A DNA stretch of 64,000 bases from assembly GCF_027111315.2 (NCBI RefSeq), contig NZ_CP114289.2, positions 186,001 through 250,000 of the forward strand, in the 5' to 3' direction. Source of the DNA: Flavobacterium limnophilum (GTDB lineage: Bacteria; Bacteroidota; Bacteroidia; Flavobacteriales; Flavobacteriaceae). Below, one piece after another: positions 39,973 through 50,330 of this stretch. Position 1 is the stretch's first letter; every line of letters begins with the position of its first letter. A program made the translations under genes and the position numbers. A model generated the notes under the pieces. That model was not told the DNA's origin. It ran no database searches and worked only from the letters and a program-made list of their open reading frames with translations.

Positions 39973-40950
39973 CTAGTCAAACGATTGATTTTCTTGATTT
40001 GCCAATTGCGCGATGGCCACATATTCCACCGCCGAAATATTGCCATAATAAAAGTTGAGCGGATTCATAACCTTGCCGTTTTTATGCACTTCGTAATGCA
40101 AATGCGGCCCTTCCGATCTTCCCGTGCTTCCCACATAACCAATTACGTCACCACGTTTTATCCGTTGGCCAGCCCTGCATTTGTATCGGCTAAGATGCGC
40201 ATATAAAGTTTCATATCCAAAACCGTGTCTGATCACGATATGATTTCCAAATCCCGAAGCCGTATTGTCTGCTCGCGCTACAACCCCGTCGCCAGTGGCA
40301 TAAATAGGAGTCCCCGTTTTAGCGGTAAAATCCATTCCCTCGTGCATTTTTCTCGCCTTGGTAAACGGATCCGTTCGGTATCCAAAACCCGAAACCATTC
40401 GCTTCAAATTCTCGTTTTTCACGGGTTGAATCGCCGGTATTGCTGCCAATAATTTGTCTTTTGCCTTGGCCATTTTCAAAATATCGTCCAATGATTTCGA
40501 TTGTATGGCCAATTCTTTCCGAATCACGTCAATTCTTTTGGTGGTGTTGGTCACCAACTGCGAATTGTCGTAGCCTTCCAATTCCTTGTATCGGTCAACC
40601 TCCTTAAAACCGGATTTTCGTTCCTCCTCGGGAATGGGCGAAGCGTTGAAATACACCCTGTATAAATTATTGTCCCGGTCTTCAATAAATTCGATGACGC
40701 TTTCCACCTCGTCCATTTTTTTGTTCAAGATGGCATAACGCAATTTTAAATTCTCGATTTCACGAGCCTGTTTCCTGTTTTTTGGAGTTTCAAAATAAGG
40801 TGTATTCAATAAAGCGATAACACTCAAAAAACCAAACAACGCCGAAGCCACTAAAAACAACAAAACAACGCCAATTTTCTTCCTGGTTTTTGTTATTATC
40901 TTTCTATAGGCTAGATTTTCGGAATCGTAATAATATTTTACTTTCGCCAT
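39973..40950 (-). CDS. M23-family metallopeptidase (LytM/NlpD-type peptidoglycan hydrolase)
   Basis: A 325-residue inner-membrane-anchored protein: one N-terminal helix (GVVLLFLVASALFGFLSVIAL), a periplasmic coiled coil (about 60-190), and a peptidase M23 domain with RMVSGFGYRTDPF, zinc motif HEGMD (HxxxD) and HLHYEVH (HxH). All zinc ligands are present, so it should be an active endopeptidase rather than a degenerate activator. Bacteroidota homologues are involved in cell separation or wall turnover. It is transcribed divergently from alaS. Confidence 0.9.
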   Translation of the reverse strand: MAKVKYYYDSENLAYRKIITKTRKKIGVVLLFLVASALFGFLSVIALLNTPYFETPKNRKQAREIENLKLRYAILNKKMDEVESVIEFIEDRDNNLYRVYFNASPIPEEERKSGFKEVDRYKELEGYDNSQLVTNTTKRIDVIRKELAIQSKSLDDILKMAKAKDKLLAAIPAIQPVKNENLKRMVSGFGYRTDPFTKARKMHEGMDFTAKTGTPIYATGDGVVARADNTASGFGNHIVIRHGFGYETLYAHLSRYKCRAGQRIKRGDVIGYVGSTGRSEGPHLHYEVHKNGKVMNPLNFYYGNISAVEYVAIAQLANQENQSFD

Positions 40951-41262
40951 ATTTTAAAATACCCTATTTTTGCACATCGTGAAAAGGTTAGTCGAACAAA
41001 TTTAATAAATGTTTCATTTCTCACACCCTTTTTTCGATAATAAATATTTTAATGTGCCTTTTCCAGCTATTCGTTGCAAGTTCTCGTCTTGAAATCCTTT
41101 TTTCTAATGAGCCAGCAGGAGCTTCCTTTGGTCGCTCTGCCACCTCAAGAAAAAATAGATTTCAAAACTTCGAAGCTTTCCACTTCTATCTGGGGCATAA
41201 AATAACAGTATAATTAAAAAAACTTTGTGCCTTAGAGCCTTAGTGGCAAACAAACAATAAAA
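40951..41262. other. 312-bp divergent intergenic region between M23 peptidase and alaS
   Basis: No ORF is supported. The first part is AT-rich and includes TATTTTTG (about 40964). Around 41060-41180 the base composition becomes clearly GC-richer (CAGCAGGAGCTTCC, GGTCGCTCTGCC) and resembles dispersed intergenic elements in flavobacterial genomes. A CTTTG -7-like element (about 41223) is near the alaS start. Confidence 0.4.
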
Positions 41263-43893
41263 ATGAAATCACAAGACGTACGCAAACAATTTCTGGATTT
41301 TTTCGAAAGCAAAGGACATTTAATAGTTCCATCAGCGCCAATAGTGCTCAAAAACGACCCAACCCTGATGTTCAACAACTCGGGAATGGCACAGTTCAAA
41401 GAATATTTTTTGGGTAACGCCACGCCGAAAAGCAAAAGAATTGCCGATACACAAAAATGTCTTCGAGTTTCCGGAAAACACAACGATTTAGAGGAAGTTG
41501 GTATTGATACCTACCACCACACAATGTTCGAAATGTTGGGGAACTGGTCTTTTGGCGATTATTTCAAAAAAGAAGCCATCAACTGGGCTTGGGAATTATT
41601 GACCGAAGTGTATAAAATACCAAAAGACATTCTTTACGTTTCCGTTTTTGAAGGAAATGCCGAAGAAAACGTTCCTTTCGACCAAGAAGCATACGATATT
41701 TGGAAAACCTTAATCGATGAAGACCGAATTATTCTTGGAAACAAGAAAGACAATTTCTGGGAAATGGGCGATCAAGGGCCTTGCGGACCCTGTTCCGAAA
41801 TTCACGTGGACATTCGTTCTGCCGAAGAAAAAGCCTTGGTTTCAGGAAAATCATTGGTAAACAATGACCATCCACACGTTGTCGAGATTTGGAACAACGT
41901 ATTTATGGAATTCAACCGTAAAGCCGATGGTTCATTGGAAAAATTGCCGGCACAACACGTCGATACCGGAATGGGATTCGAAAGATTGTGTATGGTTTTG
42001 CAAGGCGTTCAGTCTAACTATGACACTGATGTTTTTACACCACTTATTAGAGAAATCGAATTAATTACAGGAGCAAAATATACCATAAAAGCATCCAACG
42101 AAGAAGAAGATAAAGTAAATATTGCCATTCGCGTCATTGCAGATCACGTTCGTGCAGTTGCTTTCTCCATTGCCGATGGTCAATTGCCGTCTAATACTGG
42201 AGCGGGTTACGTAATTCGCAGGATTTTGCGTCGCGCCATTCGTTACGGTTTTACCTTTCTGAATACAAAAGAACCATTTATATATAAATTGGTTGAAACT
42301 TTGAGTACACAAATGGGAGGTTCGTTCCCAGAAATAAAATCGCAAAAAACACTTTGCACCAACGTGATTCGAGAAGAAGAAAATTCTTTTTTAAGAACCT
42401 TGGATCAAGGTTTGGTTTTGTTGGAAAATATAATTGCCAATTCAAAAGAAACTGTTATTTCAGGTAAAAAAGCGTTTGAACTGTTTGATACCTATGGTTT
42501 TCCAATCGATTTGACGGCTTTGATTCTTTCCGAAAAAGGATTGAGTTTAGACGAAGCGGCTTTCGAAGCGGAATTGCAAAAACAAAAAGAGCGTTCTCGT
42601 GCGGCTTCCAAAGTGAAAGCTGGAGATTGGCAGATTTTGGTCGATGACGAAGAACAAGAGTTTATAGGATATGATTATACGGAAGCAAAAGTAAAAATCA
42701 CTCGTTATAGAAAGGTAGAAAGTGTAAAAGACGGCGAGATTTACCAATTGGTTTTCAATATGACACCATTTTATCCAGAAGGGGGAGGACAAGTCGGAGA
42801 TGTCGGGGTTCTTGAAACCGCCAACGGAGATGTTATTTATATAATTGATACCAAAAAAGAAAACAACCAGATAATTCATTTTACAAAAGAATTACCGGCT
42901 AATTTGACCGAGATTTTCAAAGTAATCGTTGGGCCAGATTTAAGACGCAAATCGGCGGCAAATCACTCAGCTACACACTTGATGCATCAAGCTTTGAGAA
43001 GTATTCTTGGAACTCACGTGGAACAAAAAGGGTCTTTGGTAAATTCTAGAAATTTGCGTTTCGATTTTTCTCATTTCTCTAAAATGACAGATGATGAATT
43101 GACTCAAGTGGAAGATTTTGTTAACGCCAGAATTCAAGAGCAATTGCCTTTGATAGAAAGAAGAAATATTCCTTTCCAGCAAGCTGTTGACGAAGGCGCA
43201 ATGGCTTTGTTTGGTGAAAAATATGGCGATACCGTTCGTGCCATCAAGTTTGGGGAAAGTATGGAATTGTGTGGAGGAATTCACGTAAAAAACACGGCAG
43301 AAATTTGGCATTTCAAAATTATTTCAGAAGGCGCCGTTGCAGCAGGAATTCGTCGTATCGAAGCGATTACCAGCGATGCAGTGAAGGCCTATTTTGAAAC
43401 TCAGGAAAATACTTTGAGCGAGGTTAAATCGGTTTTGAAAAATCCTCAAGATGTAATCAAAACGGTTCATTCGTTGCAAGATGAAAATGCGAAATTGAAA
43501 AAACAATTGGAGGTTTTGTTGAAAGATAAAGCCAAAAACATGAAAGGAGAATTGGCTCAGGAACTTCAAGAAGTTAACGGTGTACAATTCCTTGCCAAAC
43601 AAGTCGATTTGAGTCCAGAAGGGGCAAAGGATTTGGCTTATGAACTGGGGACTTTAGGAACAAACTTATTCTTGGTACTCGCAACAGCCGAAGAAGGAAA
43701 ACCAATGTTGAGCTGTTATATTTCGAAAGAATTAGTTGCCGAGAAAAATCTAAATGCAGGAGCCGTGGTTCGTGAGTTAGGGAAATTCATCCAAGGTGGA
43801 GGTGGTGGTCAGCCATTTTTTGCAACCGCAGGAGGTAAAAAAGTGGAAGGAATCCAGGAAGCTTTGTCAAAAGCGATTGATTTTGTGAAATAA
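41263..43893 (+). CDS. alaS: alanine-tRNA ligase
   Basis: An 876-residue class II synthetase. The N-terminal catalytic domain has [14 protein letters not shown], motif 2 region [20 protein letters not shown] (family form), and DTGMGFERL; the editing domain has the zinc ligands [11 protein letters not shown] and CGGIHVKNT; the C-terminal C-Ala domain ends with [16 protein letters not shown]. Full length, no defect. It has no close neighbour in the same direction. Confidence 0.97.
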   Translation: MKSQDVRKQFLDFFESKGHLIVPSAPIVLKNDPTLMFNNSGMAQFKEYFLGNATPKSKRIADTQKCLRVSGKHNDLEEVGIDTYHHTMFEMLGNWSFGDYFKKEAINWAWELLTEVYKIPKDILYVSVFEGNAEENVPFDQEAYDIWKTLIDEDRIILGNKKDNFWEMGDQGPCGPCSEIHVDIRSAEEKALVSGKSLVNNDHPHVVEIWNNVFMEFNRKADGSLEKLPAQHVDTGMGFERLCMVLQGVQSNYDTDVFTPLIREIELITGAKYTIKASNEEEDKVNIAIRVIADHVRAVAFSIADGQLPSNTGAGYVIRRILRRAIRYGFTFLNTKEPFIYKLVETLSTQMGGSFPEIKSQKTLCTNVIREEENSFLRTLDQGLVLLENIIANSKETVISGKKAFELFDTYGFPIDLTALILSEKGLSLDEAAFEAELQKQKERSRAASKVKAGDWQILVDDEEQEFIGYDYTEAKVKITRYRKVESVKDGEIYQLVFNMTPFYPEGGGQVGDVGVLETANGDVIYIIDTKKENNQIIHFTKELPANLTEIFKVIVGPDLRRKSAANHSATHLMHQALRSILGTHVEQKGSLVNSRNLRFDFSHFSKMTDDELTQVEDFVNARIQEQLPLIERRNIPFQQAVDEGAMALFGEKYGDTVRAIKFGESMELCGGIHVKNTAEIWHFKIISEGAVAAGIRRIEAITSDAVKAYFETQENTLSEVKSVLKNPQDVIKTVHSLQDENAKLKKQLEVLLKDKAKNMKGELAQELQEVNGVQFLAKQVDLSPEGAKDLAYELGTLGTNLFLVLATAEEGKPMLSCYISKELVAEKNLNAGAVVRELGKFIQGGGGGQPFFATAGGKKVEGIQEALSKAIDFVK

Positions 43894-43926
43894 CAAATAG
43901 TTCTCACTTCAAAGAACATCAAAATA

Positions 43927-43960
43927 AAAAGGGTTTGGCTTTAGTCAAACCCTTTTTTAT
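43927..43960. terminator. bidirectional terminator between alaS and the next gene
   Basis: Stem AAAAGGGTTTG / CAAACCCTTTT flanked by A and T runs. Confidence 0.88.
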
Positions 43961-43966
43961 TTGAAT

Positions 43967-44359
43967 TTATTTTGTTTTCTTTTGCGCATTTACGGCTTCC
44001 CTGTAGGCTTTGTATTTCGCTTCACCCAATAATTCCTTCATTCTCGCATTTTTGATTTTGCTATACACTTTAGCTTTCATGATTTTTTCTTCATCAGTAA
44101 AATCGGGGTCGGCTCTGAGTTGTTTGCCGTATTCACCGCTTTCTGCTATAAATTCTCTCATTTTTACTTGTTCTTCCGGTGTTATTGCAGCTATTTTGAA
44201 CGCTTCTAGAAGGTTGGCTTCTTTTTTGGCTTTTCCTGCTTCTTTATCTTCTTTGGAAGCAGTTTTTTCTGTAGGAGTCTTAACCTCCGCTTTTTCTTGT
44301 GCCACTGCCGTTAAAGTAAGGCATGTGATAAAAATTGTTGTCAAAAGGGTTTTCTTCAT
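43967..44359 (-). CDS. small exported charged protein
   Basis: A 130-residue protein with signal peptide MKKTLLTTIFITCLTLTAVAQ and a very Lys/Glu-rich mature region (TEKTASKEDKEAGKAKKEANL) leading into helices (PEEQVKMREFIAESGEYGKQ, DEEKIMKAKVYSKIKNARMK). The start is ATG 44359; the longer in-frame extension looks like non-coding sequence. No domain is recognised; in composition it resembles the exported helical protein at 29136. Confidence 0.72.
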   Translation of the reverse strand: MKKTLLTTIFITCLTLTAVAQEKAEVKTPTEKTASKEDKEAGKAKKEANLLEAFKIAAITPEEQVKMREFIAESGEYGKQLRADPDFTDEEKIMKAKVYSKIKNARMKELLGEAKYKAYREAVNAQKKTK

Positions 44360-44603
44360 TTTATTCTGTTTGTAGGTTTGGAGTTTGTTTAGTTGTGGGT
44401 AACTTTTGCAAATGTAAATAAAAATGCAAGTTAACATCAAATTTATGTAATAAATTCTGTTTCCAATACATCGCATTGCCTTGAAAAAGAGTGCTGAATT
44501 GAGGTAATAAAGAAAAAACTAACGCCAGGTAATAATATATCGAAAAAATTTATTGAAAATTCGTGGATCAATAAAGGATTAAACGGATTAAATCTTGGTA
44601 ACG

Positions 44604-44639
44604 TGTAAAAAAAAACTTCCCAATTTCTTGAGAAGTTTT
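44604..44639 (-). terminator. terminator of the tRNA-Val gene
   Basis: Stem AAAACTTC / GAAGTTTT with an eight-T tail on the minus strand. Confidence 0.8.
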
Positions 44640-44640
44640 G

Positions 44641-44715
44641 TGGGCGATGAGGGGTTCGAACCCCCGACCCCCTCGGTGTAAACGAGGTGCTCTGAACCAG
44701 CTGAGCTAATCGCCC
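44641..44715 (-). tRNA. tRNA-Val (anticodon TAC)
   Basis: 75 nt on the minus strand. Acceptor GGGCGAT / ATCGCCC, D-arm with TAGCTCAGCTGG, anticodon stem CCTCG / CGAGG around loop TTTACAC (anticodon TAC, codon GUA), T-loop GGTTCGAACC. The CCA end is not encoded, which is usual here. Confidence 0.95.
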
Positions 44716-44870
44716 TATTTTATTAGGCTGCTATCATTTCGTGATTGCGAGTGCAAATATAGGGTGGTTTTTTGCTTTTCCAAAACATTTTGATGAAAAT
44801 TTCCATATTTTTTTTGAAGAAGAATGTATTGTGTTGGTATTTAAATTATTAAGATGTGGTAAAAATTCCA

Positions 44871-44908
44871 AACAAACTCCGTTTCTGTCTTGAAAACGGA
44901 GTTTGTGG
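44871..44908 (-). terminator. intrinsic terminator of the next minus-strand gene
   Basis: Stem ACAAACTCCGTTT / AAACGGAGTTTGT with a 10-base loop. Confidence 0.8.
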
Positions 44909-44921
44909 TGTTGTTTGACAA

Positions 44922-45722
44922 TTATCTCGACATTGTAGGCTCGTTGCGATAAACATAATCGCCATGAAGACCCGTGAATGCTTTTCTCATTTCGTCAAAA
45001 AAAGCTTTTCTGTCTGCTTCTTTGGGCCAAGCTGCTTTGATTAATTCATCATCCTTGTCGCTTGATTTTTCCATATCCGACATCGAATCAAACAAGAAGG
45101 CTTCCATAAAATCCCTGCTGTCTGATCCCCAAGCATGGCGATGTGGATAATAAGCTTTGATGTAAGGATTTTTCATCGTTACTTTCTCGTTAAATTCTTT
45201 CAATCCTTTGCCTTGCCCATTCATTGATAGTTGAGACCTGCGAATATATACGATCATGGGTTCTTTTGAATCGGTTTTCAATTGTTTTTCGCCTACCATT
45301 GGTTGAGAAGTGTAAATTTCATCAGAATGTTTGGTGATGTAATAGCTCCTTTGTTTGTCAAAAAAAGCTTTTCTCGCTTTTTCGTCCGGCCAGGCTTTCT
45401 TGATTAATTCGTCCGTAATATCATTAACTTTTTCGATGTCTTCCCATGTTTTATAAACTGAAACGTGTAAAACTTCGGAACTGTTTGCGGTGTAATAATG
45501 TGTCAGGATTTCAGAGCCAATTATTAAATCATTCTTGCTGGTAACCTTGTCATAGTATTCCTGTTCGGTTTTTTGCCAATCGGCTCTGTCGGAATCAAGA
45601 TTTCGATACATGGTTGTAATTACGATATAAACCGGTTTTGGATCTTCTTGAGCACTGACATTCACGCTCAATAGAAATGTAAAAATTAACATTCCCAACA
45701 CTAAAAAGTTGCTTTTTTTCAT
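44922..45722 (-). CDS. exported protein with duplicated domain, unknown function
   Basis: A 266-residue protein with a signal peptide ending NVSAQ. The mature part consists of two similar halves: each carries a DELIKKAWPDEKARKAFF / DELIKAAWPKEADRKAFF motif, followed by ITKHSDEIYTSQP or TGLHGDYVYRNEP. The pattern suggests duplicated dimeric alpha-beta-barrel (ABM-like) folds. No catalytic residue can be assigned. It is single-gene, with its own terminator. Confidence 0.72.
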   Translation of the reverse strand: MKKSNFLVLGMLIFTFLLSVNVSAQEDPKPVYIVITTMYRNLDSDRADWQKTEQEYYDKVTSKNDLIIGSEILTHYYTANSSEVLHVSVYKTWEDIEKVNDITDELIKKAWPDEKARKAFFDKQRSYYITKHSDEIYTSQPMVGEKQLKTDSKEPMIVYIRRSQLSMNGQGKGLKEFNEKVTMKNPYIKAYYPHRHAWGSDSRDFMEAFLFDSMSDMEKSSDKDDELIKAAWPKEADRKAFFDEMRKAFTGLHGDYVYRNEPTMSR

Positions 45723-45840
45723 GATGACTTAGTTGTTTAATGAATAATTAATTGAAGAACAAGAGTTAAAGCTAATCAATTAATGGTCAACTATTTGTAA
45801 AAAATTAACATAAATTACAAACAAAAAATCATCATATGTG

Positions 45841-47076
45841 TTAAATTGCCGTGTTTAATGGTAGTTCAGCCACTACAAAGGTACTTCCTCCCACAAAAAC
45901 AAAATCATTTTTTGTGGCCATATTCCTTGATGCGTCATAAGCTTCTGTTACTGAGTGGTATGTTTTTCCTTTTAGGTTGAATTTTTGGGCCTTCTCTTGC
46001 AGAAGAACTGCTTCTAGCCCACGAGGAATGTTAGGTTTGCAGAAATAGTAAATGGCAGCGGTAGGGAAAAGAGGCAAAACTTCATCCAGATCCTTGTCGT
46101 TGACCACACCCAAGACAATATGTAAAGTGTCGTATTTTTCTTTTTGAATTTGCTTCATCACAATTTCCAATCCATTTTTGTTGTGGGCCGTGTCACAAAT
46201 AATTTTTGGTGATTCGCCCAGTTTTTGCCATCTTCCTTTGAGTCCCGTGTTTTTCACGACATTTAATAAACCCGATTTGATGTTTGTTTCGTGAATTTTA
46301 AAATCATTCTGGGCATTTATTACCGCAATGGTTTGCAACACTGTTTTTTTGTTGTGAACTTGATAATCTCCAATTAAATCGGATGGATGGTTTTCGTGAA
46401 TTAAATCCGATGCAAAATAGATTTTCGAATTATTTTCCTTGGCTTTGGCCAAAAAAACAGGTTTTGTTTCATTTGTGTATTCTCCTATTACAACAGGAAT
46501 TCCGGGTTTGATGATTCCGGCTTTTTCGTAAGCGATGGATTCGAGGGTGTTTCCCAGAAATTGGGTATGGTCCAATGCAATGTTTGTAATTGCCGAGACC
46601 AATGGCGTAATAATATTGGTGGCATCCAATCTTCCGCCCATTCCAACTTCTATTATGGCGATGTCCACCTTTTCTTTGGCAAAATAATCGAAAGCCAAAC
46701 CAACGGTCATTTCGAAGAAACTCATATCGTTGGCTTCAAAAAAAGTCTTGTTTTTGTTGATGAATTCACAAACAAAATCTTCCGAAATTTCGTCTCCGTT
46801 AATTTTGATGCGTTCCCTATAATCTTTTAAGTGGGGAGAAGTATACAAGCCAACTTTATATCCGGATTCCTGAAGGACGGATGCCAACATGTGCGAGGTG
46901 GATCCTTTGCCGTTTGTGCCTGCCACGTGAATGCATTTAAGATTTTTCTCTGGATTGCCAAGATGATTGGCCAGCAAATAGGCGTTGGTCAAATCTTTTT
47001 TATATGCCGAAGCGCCCTGAAGTTGGTACATTGGCAATTGATTAAACATCCAGTTTATGGTTTCTTGGTAGTTCAT
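45841..47076 (-). CDS. folC: bifunctional folylpolyglutamate synthase / dihydrofolate synthase
   Basis: A 411-residue Mur-ligase-type enzyme that adds glutamate to folates. The ATP site is GTNGKGSTSHML, with YTSPHLKDYRERIKINGDEIS (folate region), EVGMGGRLDATNII and ALDHTQFLGNTLESIAYEKAGIIK, followed by the C-terminal domain with DTAHNKNGLE. Length is normal. It is the last gene of a minus-strand run with tonB-exbD-exbB, 13 bp after tonB. Confidence 0.95.
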   Translation of the reverse strand: MNYQETINWMFNQLPMYQLQGASAYKKDLTNAYLLANHLGNPEKNLKCIHVAGTNGKGSTSHMLASVLQESGYKVGLYTSPHLKDYRERIKINGDEISEDFVCEFINKNKTFFEANDMSFFEMTVGLAFDYFAKEKVDIAIIEVGMGGRLDATNIITPLVSAITNIALDHTQFLGNTLESIAYEKAGIIKPGIPVVIGEYTNETKPVFLAKAKENNSKIYFASDLIHENHPSDLIGDYQVHNKKTVLQTIAVINAQNDFKIHETNIKSGLLNVVKNTGLKGRWQKLGESPKIICDTAHNKNGLEIVMKQIQKEKYDTLHIVLGVVNDKDLDEVLPLFPTAAIYYFCKPNIPRGLEAVLLQEKAQKFNLKGKTYHSVTEAYDASRNMATKNDFVFVGGSTFVVAELPLNTAI

Positions 47077-47089
47077 TTTTTTGAATAAA

Positions 47090-47929
47090 TTATTCCGAAG
47101 ATTTAAAAATTACGGTAATAAATCCTATTTGCGTTTCTGGTGCATTTGAGTCAGCTTGCCATTTGTGTTTTTTGGCTGTTGCCAATGCGGGTTCAATTAA
47201 ACAAGGGTCGGTATTTGTTGTCCCTTTTGAATATTTTGCTGCAATTACATCGCCATTTCGGTTTACCGTAATTTGAACTACAACCGTTCCATATTCATTG
47301 CACTTTTGATGCACTTTTCCGCTGCTGCTTAATTTCCTGCCACTCAATCTCCATCCGTTTCCAGAACCTGTTCCACTTCCTGAACCAGTACCATAACCGC
47401 TACCGTTTCCAAGTCCAGTTCCGGTTCCTGATCCACCTCCGCCATTATAACCTTTTGCATTTGGGTCGCCATTTAGTTTTCCTTTATTCCCTCCAGATTT
47501 GTCGTTTCCGTCACCTGATTTATTGGAGCCATTCATAATGCTTGATAGTGCATCCGATGTTGATTTTGATGGTTTTGGAGCCTCCTTGACTATGGGTTTG
47601 GTGATTGTTTTTTCGGGATTTTTTGTTTGCGAAATGATGGGTGCTTCCGTGGTTTCCTGTGTCAAGACTTTTTCTGCGGTTGTTGTCGATTTAATTGGAA
47701 TTGCTTTTACAGTTGGTGCCGACAAGTCTTTGGATTGGTAATTTTTTCCCGAACCCAGTTCACTGTTCCCAAAATTGATGGCAATTTCTCCGCCGCCACC
47801 GCCTTCGAGTTTGTCGGGAACGGTATCCACGGCCAGTTTTAGAAACAACAATAACAAGAACAGCAGTATGAATAATACTGTTGTCAGGGCAAATGATTTT
47901 TTTTCGTATTCGGTTTCTAAAATTTTCAT
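47090..47929 (-). CDS. tonB: TonB-family energy transducer
   Basis: A 279-residue protein: N-terminal membrane helix (TTVLFILLFLLLLFLKLAV), Pro/Lys-rich and then very Gly/Ser-rich spacer (GSGTGTGLGNGSGYGTGSG), and a C-terminal TonB domain (CNEYGTVVVQITVNRNGDVIAAKYS, ALATAKKHKWQ). It transduces proton-motive force from ExbB/ExbD to receptors. The Gly-rich spacer instead of a Pro-rich one is common in Bacteroidota. It is in an operon with exbB and exbD. Confidence 0.88.
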   Translation of the reverse strand: MKILETEYEKKSFALTTVLFILLFLLLLFLKLAVDTVPDKLEGGGGGEIAINFGNSELGSGKNYQSKDLSAPTVKAIPIKSTTTAEKVLTQETTEAPIISQTKNPEKTITKPIVKEAPKPSKSTSDALSSIMNGSNKSGDGNDKSGGNKGKLNGDPNAKGYNGGGGSGTGTGLGNGSGYGTGSGSGTGSGNGWRLSGRKLSSSGKVHQKCNEYGTVVVQITVNRNGDVIAAKYSKGTTNTDPCLIEPALATAKKHKWQADSNAPETQIGFITVIFKSSE

Positions 47930-47937
47930 TCGGTTTT

Positions 47938-48333
47938 TTATTTTGGGCTTACAGCCAAAACAATTTTGAATTTATTTCTGTAGGCTATATCCATGACGGT
48001 CACCGCTTTTTCGATGGGAACGCCTTCTTCCACGTGCAAAAGAATGGTTGGATCGGCTTGGTTGGCAAGCATCGTTTTCAGCTTTTCTTCCAAAGTGTTT
48101 TCGGCAAATTGATCTTTGTCGATGAAGTATTCCAGATTTTTATTGACACTTACCGAAACATTTTTCACCTCCTCGGATTTGCCGGATGATTTTGGCAGGA
48201 CTAGATCCAGTGCGTTATTTGAGACGATGGTTGTGGATGCAATCATGAAAAAGATAAGCAACAAAAACACGATATCCGTCATGGATGACATATTGAATTC
48301 AGCCGAGACTCTATTTCTTCCTCTTAAATTCAT
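47938..48333 (-). CDS. exbD: biopolymer transporter ExbD
   Basis: A 131-residue protein with one membrane helix containing the functional Asp (FNMSSMTDIVFLLLIFFMI) and a periplasmic domain (ILLHVEEGVPIEKAVTVMDIA). It forms the proton channel with ExbB. It lies 8 bp before tonB and 4 bp after exbB. Confidence 0.93.
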   Translation of the reverse strand: MNLRGRNRVSAEFNMSSMTDIVFLLLIFFMIASTTIVSNNALDLVLPKSSGKSEEVKNVSVSVNKNLEYFIDKDQFAENTLEEKLKTMLANQADPTILLHVEEGVPIEKAVTVMDIAYRNKFKIVLAVSPK

Positions 48334-48337
48334 TGGA

Positions 48338-49042
48338 TTAGGTTGGTTCGTTTAACAAATCAAGAAATTCAACCACATTGGCTTCCATTTGGTTTACAAT
48401 CTTGTCGGTTTTGGTAACCAGGTGGTTGTAACCCACATAAGCAATGATTCCCACGATTAAACCAACAACGGTAGTCATCATGGCGGTATAAATTCCTTCG
48501 GATAGCGTGCTCATTTCTATTTTGCTGTTGCCACTTTCGGCCATTTTATGAAAGGCAATAACCATTCCGACAACGGTTCCCAAAAATCCGGTCATGGGGC
48601 CTGCACCGGAAATGGTTGCCAGCATGCTGACGTTTTTTTCGAGTTTGTAGATTTCGAGCTTTCCGGCATTTTCAATGGCTGTGTGAATGTCGGACAGGGG
48701 TTTTCCTATTCTCGAAATTCCTTTTTCTATCAATCGAGCCACGGGTGAATTGGTTTGGGCACAAAGCATTTTTGCCGCATCAATTTTGCCTTTCATGATG
48801 TTCAGTTTGATGTTGTTCATAAAATTGGAATCGATTTTTGAAGCGGCATTAATGGCCATAAGTCTTTCGAAATAGAGATAAATGGCAAAAAACAACATTA
48901 TGAAAATGGCGGCCATTATGGTTTGTCCGGCAATTCCGCCGCTAAAAACAATATCCATTACGGATAATTCGGGTTTTTGGGAGAGTTGCTCTGCGGCTTG
49001 TGTTGCCACGGCTGTTGAATCAATTTGGAGAAAAGGCATCAT
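48338..49042 (-). CDS. exbB: MotA/TolQ/ExbB proton channel family protein
   Basis: A 234-residue protein: N-terminal helix GGIAGQTIMAAIFIMLFFAIYLYFE, a cytoplasmic middle part, and the channel helices ISGAGPMTGFLGTVVGMVIAF and GIYTAMMTTVVGLIVGIIAYVGYN typical of the family. It is the first gene of the exbB-exbD-tonB-folC order. The presence of several TonB receptors in the window fits this motor. Confidence 0.92.
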   Translation of the reverse strand: MMPFLQIDSTAVATQAAEQLSQKPELSVMDIVFSGGIAGQTIMAAIFIMLFFAIYLYFERLMAINAASKIDSNFMNNIKLNIMKGKIDAAKMLCAQTNSPVARLIEKGISRIGKPLSDIHTAIENAGKLEIYKLEKNVSMLATISGAGPMTGFLGTVVGMVIAFHKMAESGNSKIEMSTLSEGIYTAMMTTVVGLIVGIIAYVGYNHLVTKTDKIVNQMEANVVEFLDLLNEPT

Positions 49043-49139
49043 TTTTTTGTATTTAGTGTAAGGGTATTGAATGTAAAATTGGGGTCACCGTTTTTAAGAA
49101 CGCCCAAACTTACTAAAAATTGTAGTCTAATGAAATGTT

Positions 49140-50297
49140 CTAACGCTTCATTTTTAGGGTCAATTTTAAACTCAAAAATCCAATTATTCCCGCTGTCAAG
49201 GATGAAATCAGAATGATGAATTTTGCGTTGTTGATAATGGTGGTGTCGTCAAAAGCCAGCAAAGTGACAAAGATGGACATCGTGAAACCAATTCCTCCCA
49301 AAAAGCCAACTCCAAATATTGATTTCCAATTCAAATCGCTTGGGAGTTTGCAAATTCCAGATTTTACCGCCAAGAAACTCAATGCGAAAATCCCGAGAGG
49401 TTTTCCCACGATGAGTCCCAAGGCTATTCCGATGCTGTAATGTTCGGTAAGGATTTCGCCCATGTTCGAACTCAAAATGATTGCCGTATTGGCCAATGCA
49501 AAAATGGGAAGTATGATGAAAGCAACTGGTTTATGTAAAAAATGTTGTAAAACGATGGATATTGATTTTTTGCTTCCGTCTCCAAAAGGGATGGCAAACG
49601 CCAATAAAACTCCCGTAATAGTGGCGTGAACGCCTGAATTGAGCATAAAATACCACATCACGACGCCTCCAATTAAGTAGGGAATCAAGTTTTTTACTTT
49701 CAAACGGTTCAGGATTAGCAGTATGACAAAAACTCCCAAAGCGGCCAATAGATTGTTCCAAAATAATGTTTTTGTGTAAAAAACGGCAATTATTAAAATC
49801 GCACCCAAGTCGTCTATGACAGCCAATGCAGTCAAGAATATTTTTAAGGAAGTAGGGACTCTTTTTCCTAATAACGATAAAATTCCAAGCGCAAATGCAA
49901 TGTCGGTAGCCATCGGAATCCCCGCTCCAGATTGGGTGTTGGTACCAAAATTGAAAAATAAATACAAGGCTGCAGGAATCAACATTCCGCCAATTGCCCC
50001 AAAAATGGGTAATAGCGCATTTTTAATATTGGATAGTTCTCCTTGATACACTTCTCGTTCCAATTCGAGTCCAATCAGCAAAAAGAAGATGACCATAAGT
50101 CCGTCATTGATCCAGTATTCTATGGATTCTCCAGCAAAATTGGTGTGCCAAAAATGTTGGTATTCGATACTGAAAACCGAATTGGCCAATAGTAGCGAAA
50201 TCAGTGTACAACCGATAAGTATGAGTCCTCCCGCTTTTTCGCTGTCGAAAAATTCTTTAAAAAGCGTGGTGGAAATTGTTCGTTTTTGTTGTTTCAT
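49140..50297 (-). CDS. nhaA: Na+/H+ antiporter NhaA
   Basis: A 385-residue membrane antiporter with about 12 helices. The hallmarks are GLELEREVYQGELSN, PMATDIAFALGILSLLG, and ALAVIDDLGAILIIAVFY with the ion-binding DD pair. The length is as for E. coli NhaA. It lies upstream of exbB, 97 bp apart, same strand, probably separate. Confidence 0.95.
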   Translation of the reverse strand: MKQQKRTISTTLFKEFFDSEKAGGLILIGCTLISLLLANSVFSIEYQHFWHTNFAGESIEYWINDGLMVIFFLLIGLELEREVYQGELSNIKNALLPIFGAIGGMLIPAALYLFFNFGTNTQSGAGIPMATDIAFALGILSLLGKRVPTSLKIFLTALAVIDDLGAILIIAVFYTKTLFWNNLLAALGVFVILLILNRLKVKNLIPYLIGGVVMWYFMLNSGVHATITGVLLAFAIPFGDGSKKSISIVLQHFLHKPVAFIILPIFALANTAIILSSNMGEILTEHYSIGIALGLIVGKPLGIFALSFLAVKSGICKLPSDLNWKSIFGVGFLGGIGFTMSIFVTLLAFDDTTIINNAKFIILISSLTAGIIGFLSLKLTLKMKR

Positions 50298-50330
50298 TAT
50301 GTTGTTTTTATAGTCAAAATAGAGGGTTAA

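Noticed and set aside
47340..47460. Gly-codon-rich stretch in tonB as a possible inserted repeat
   Set aside because: It is in frame and a normal flexible spacer of Bacteroidota TonB proteins.
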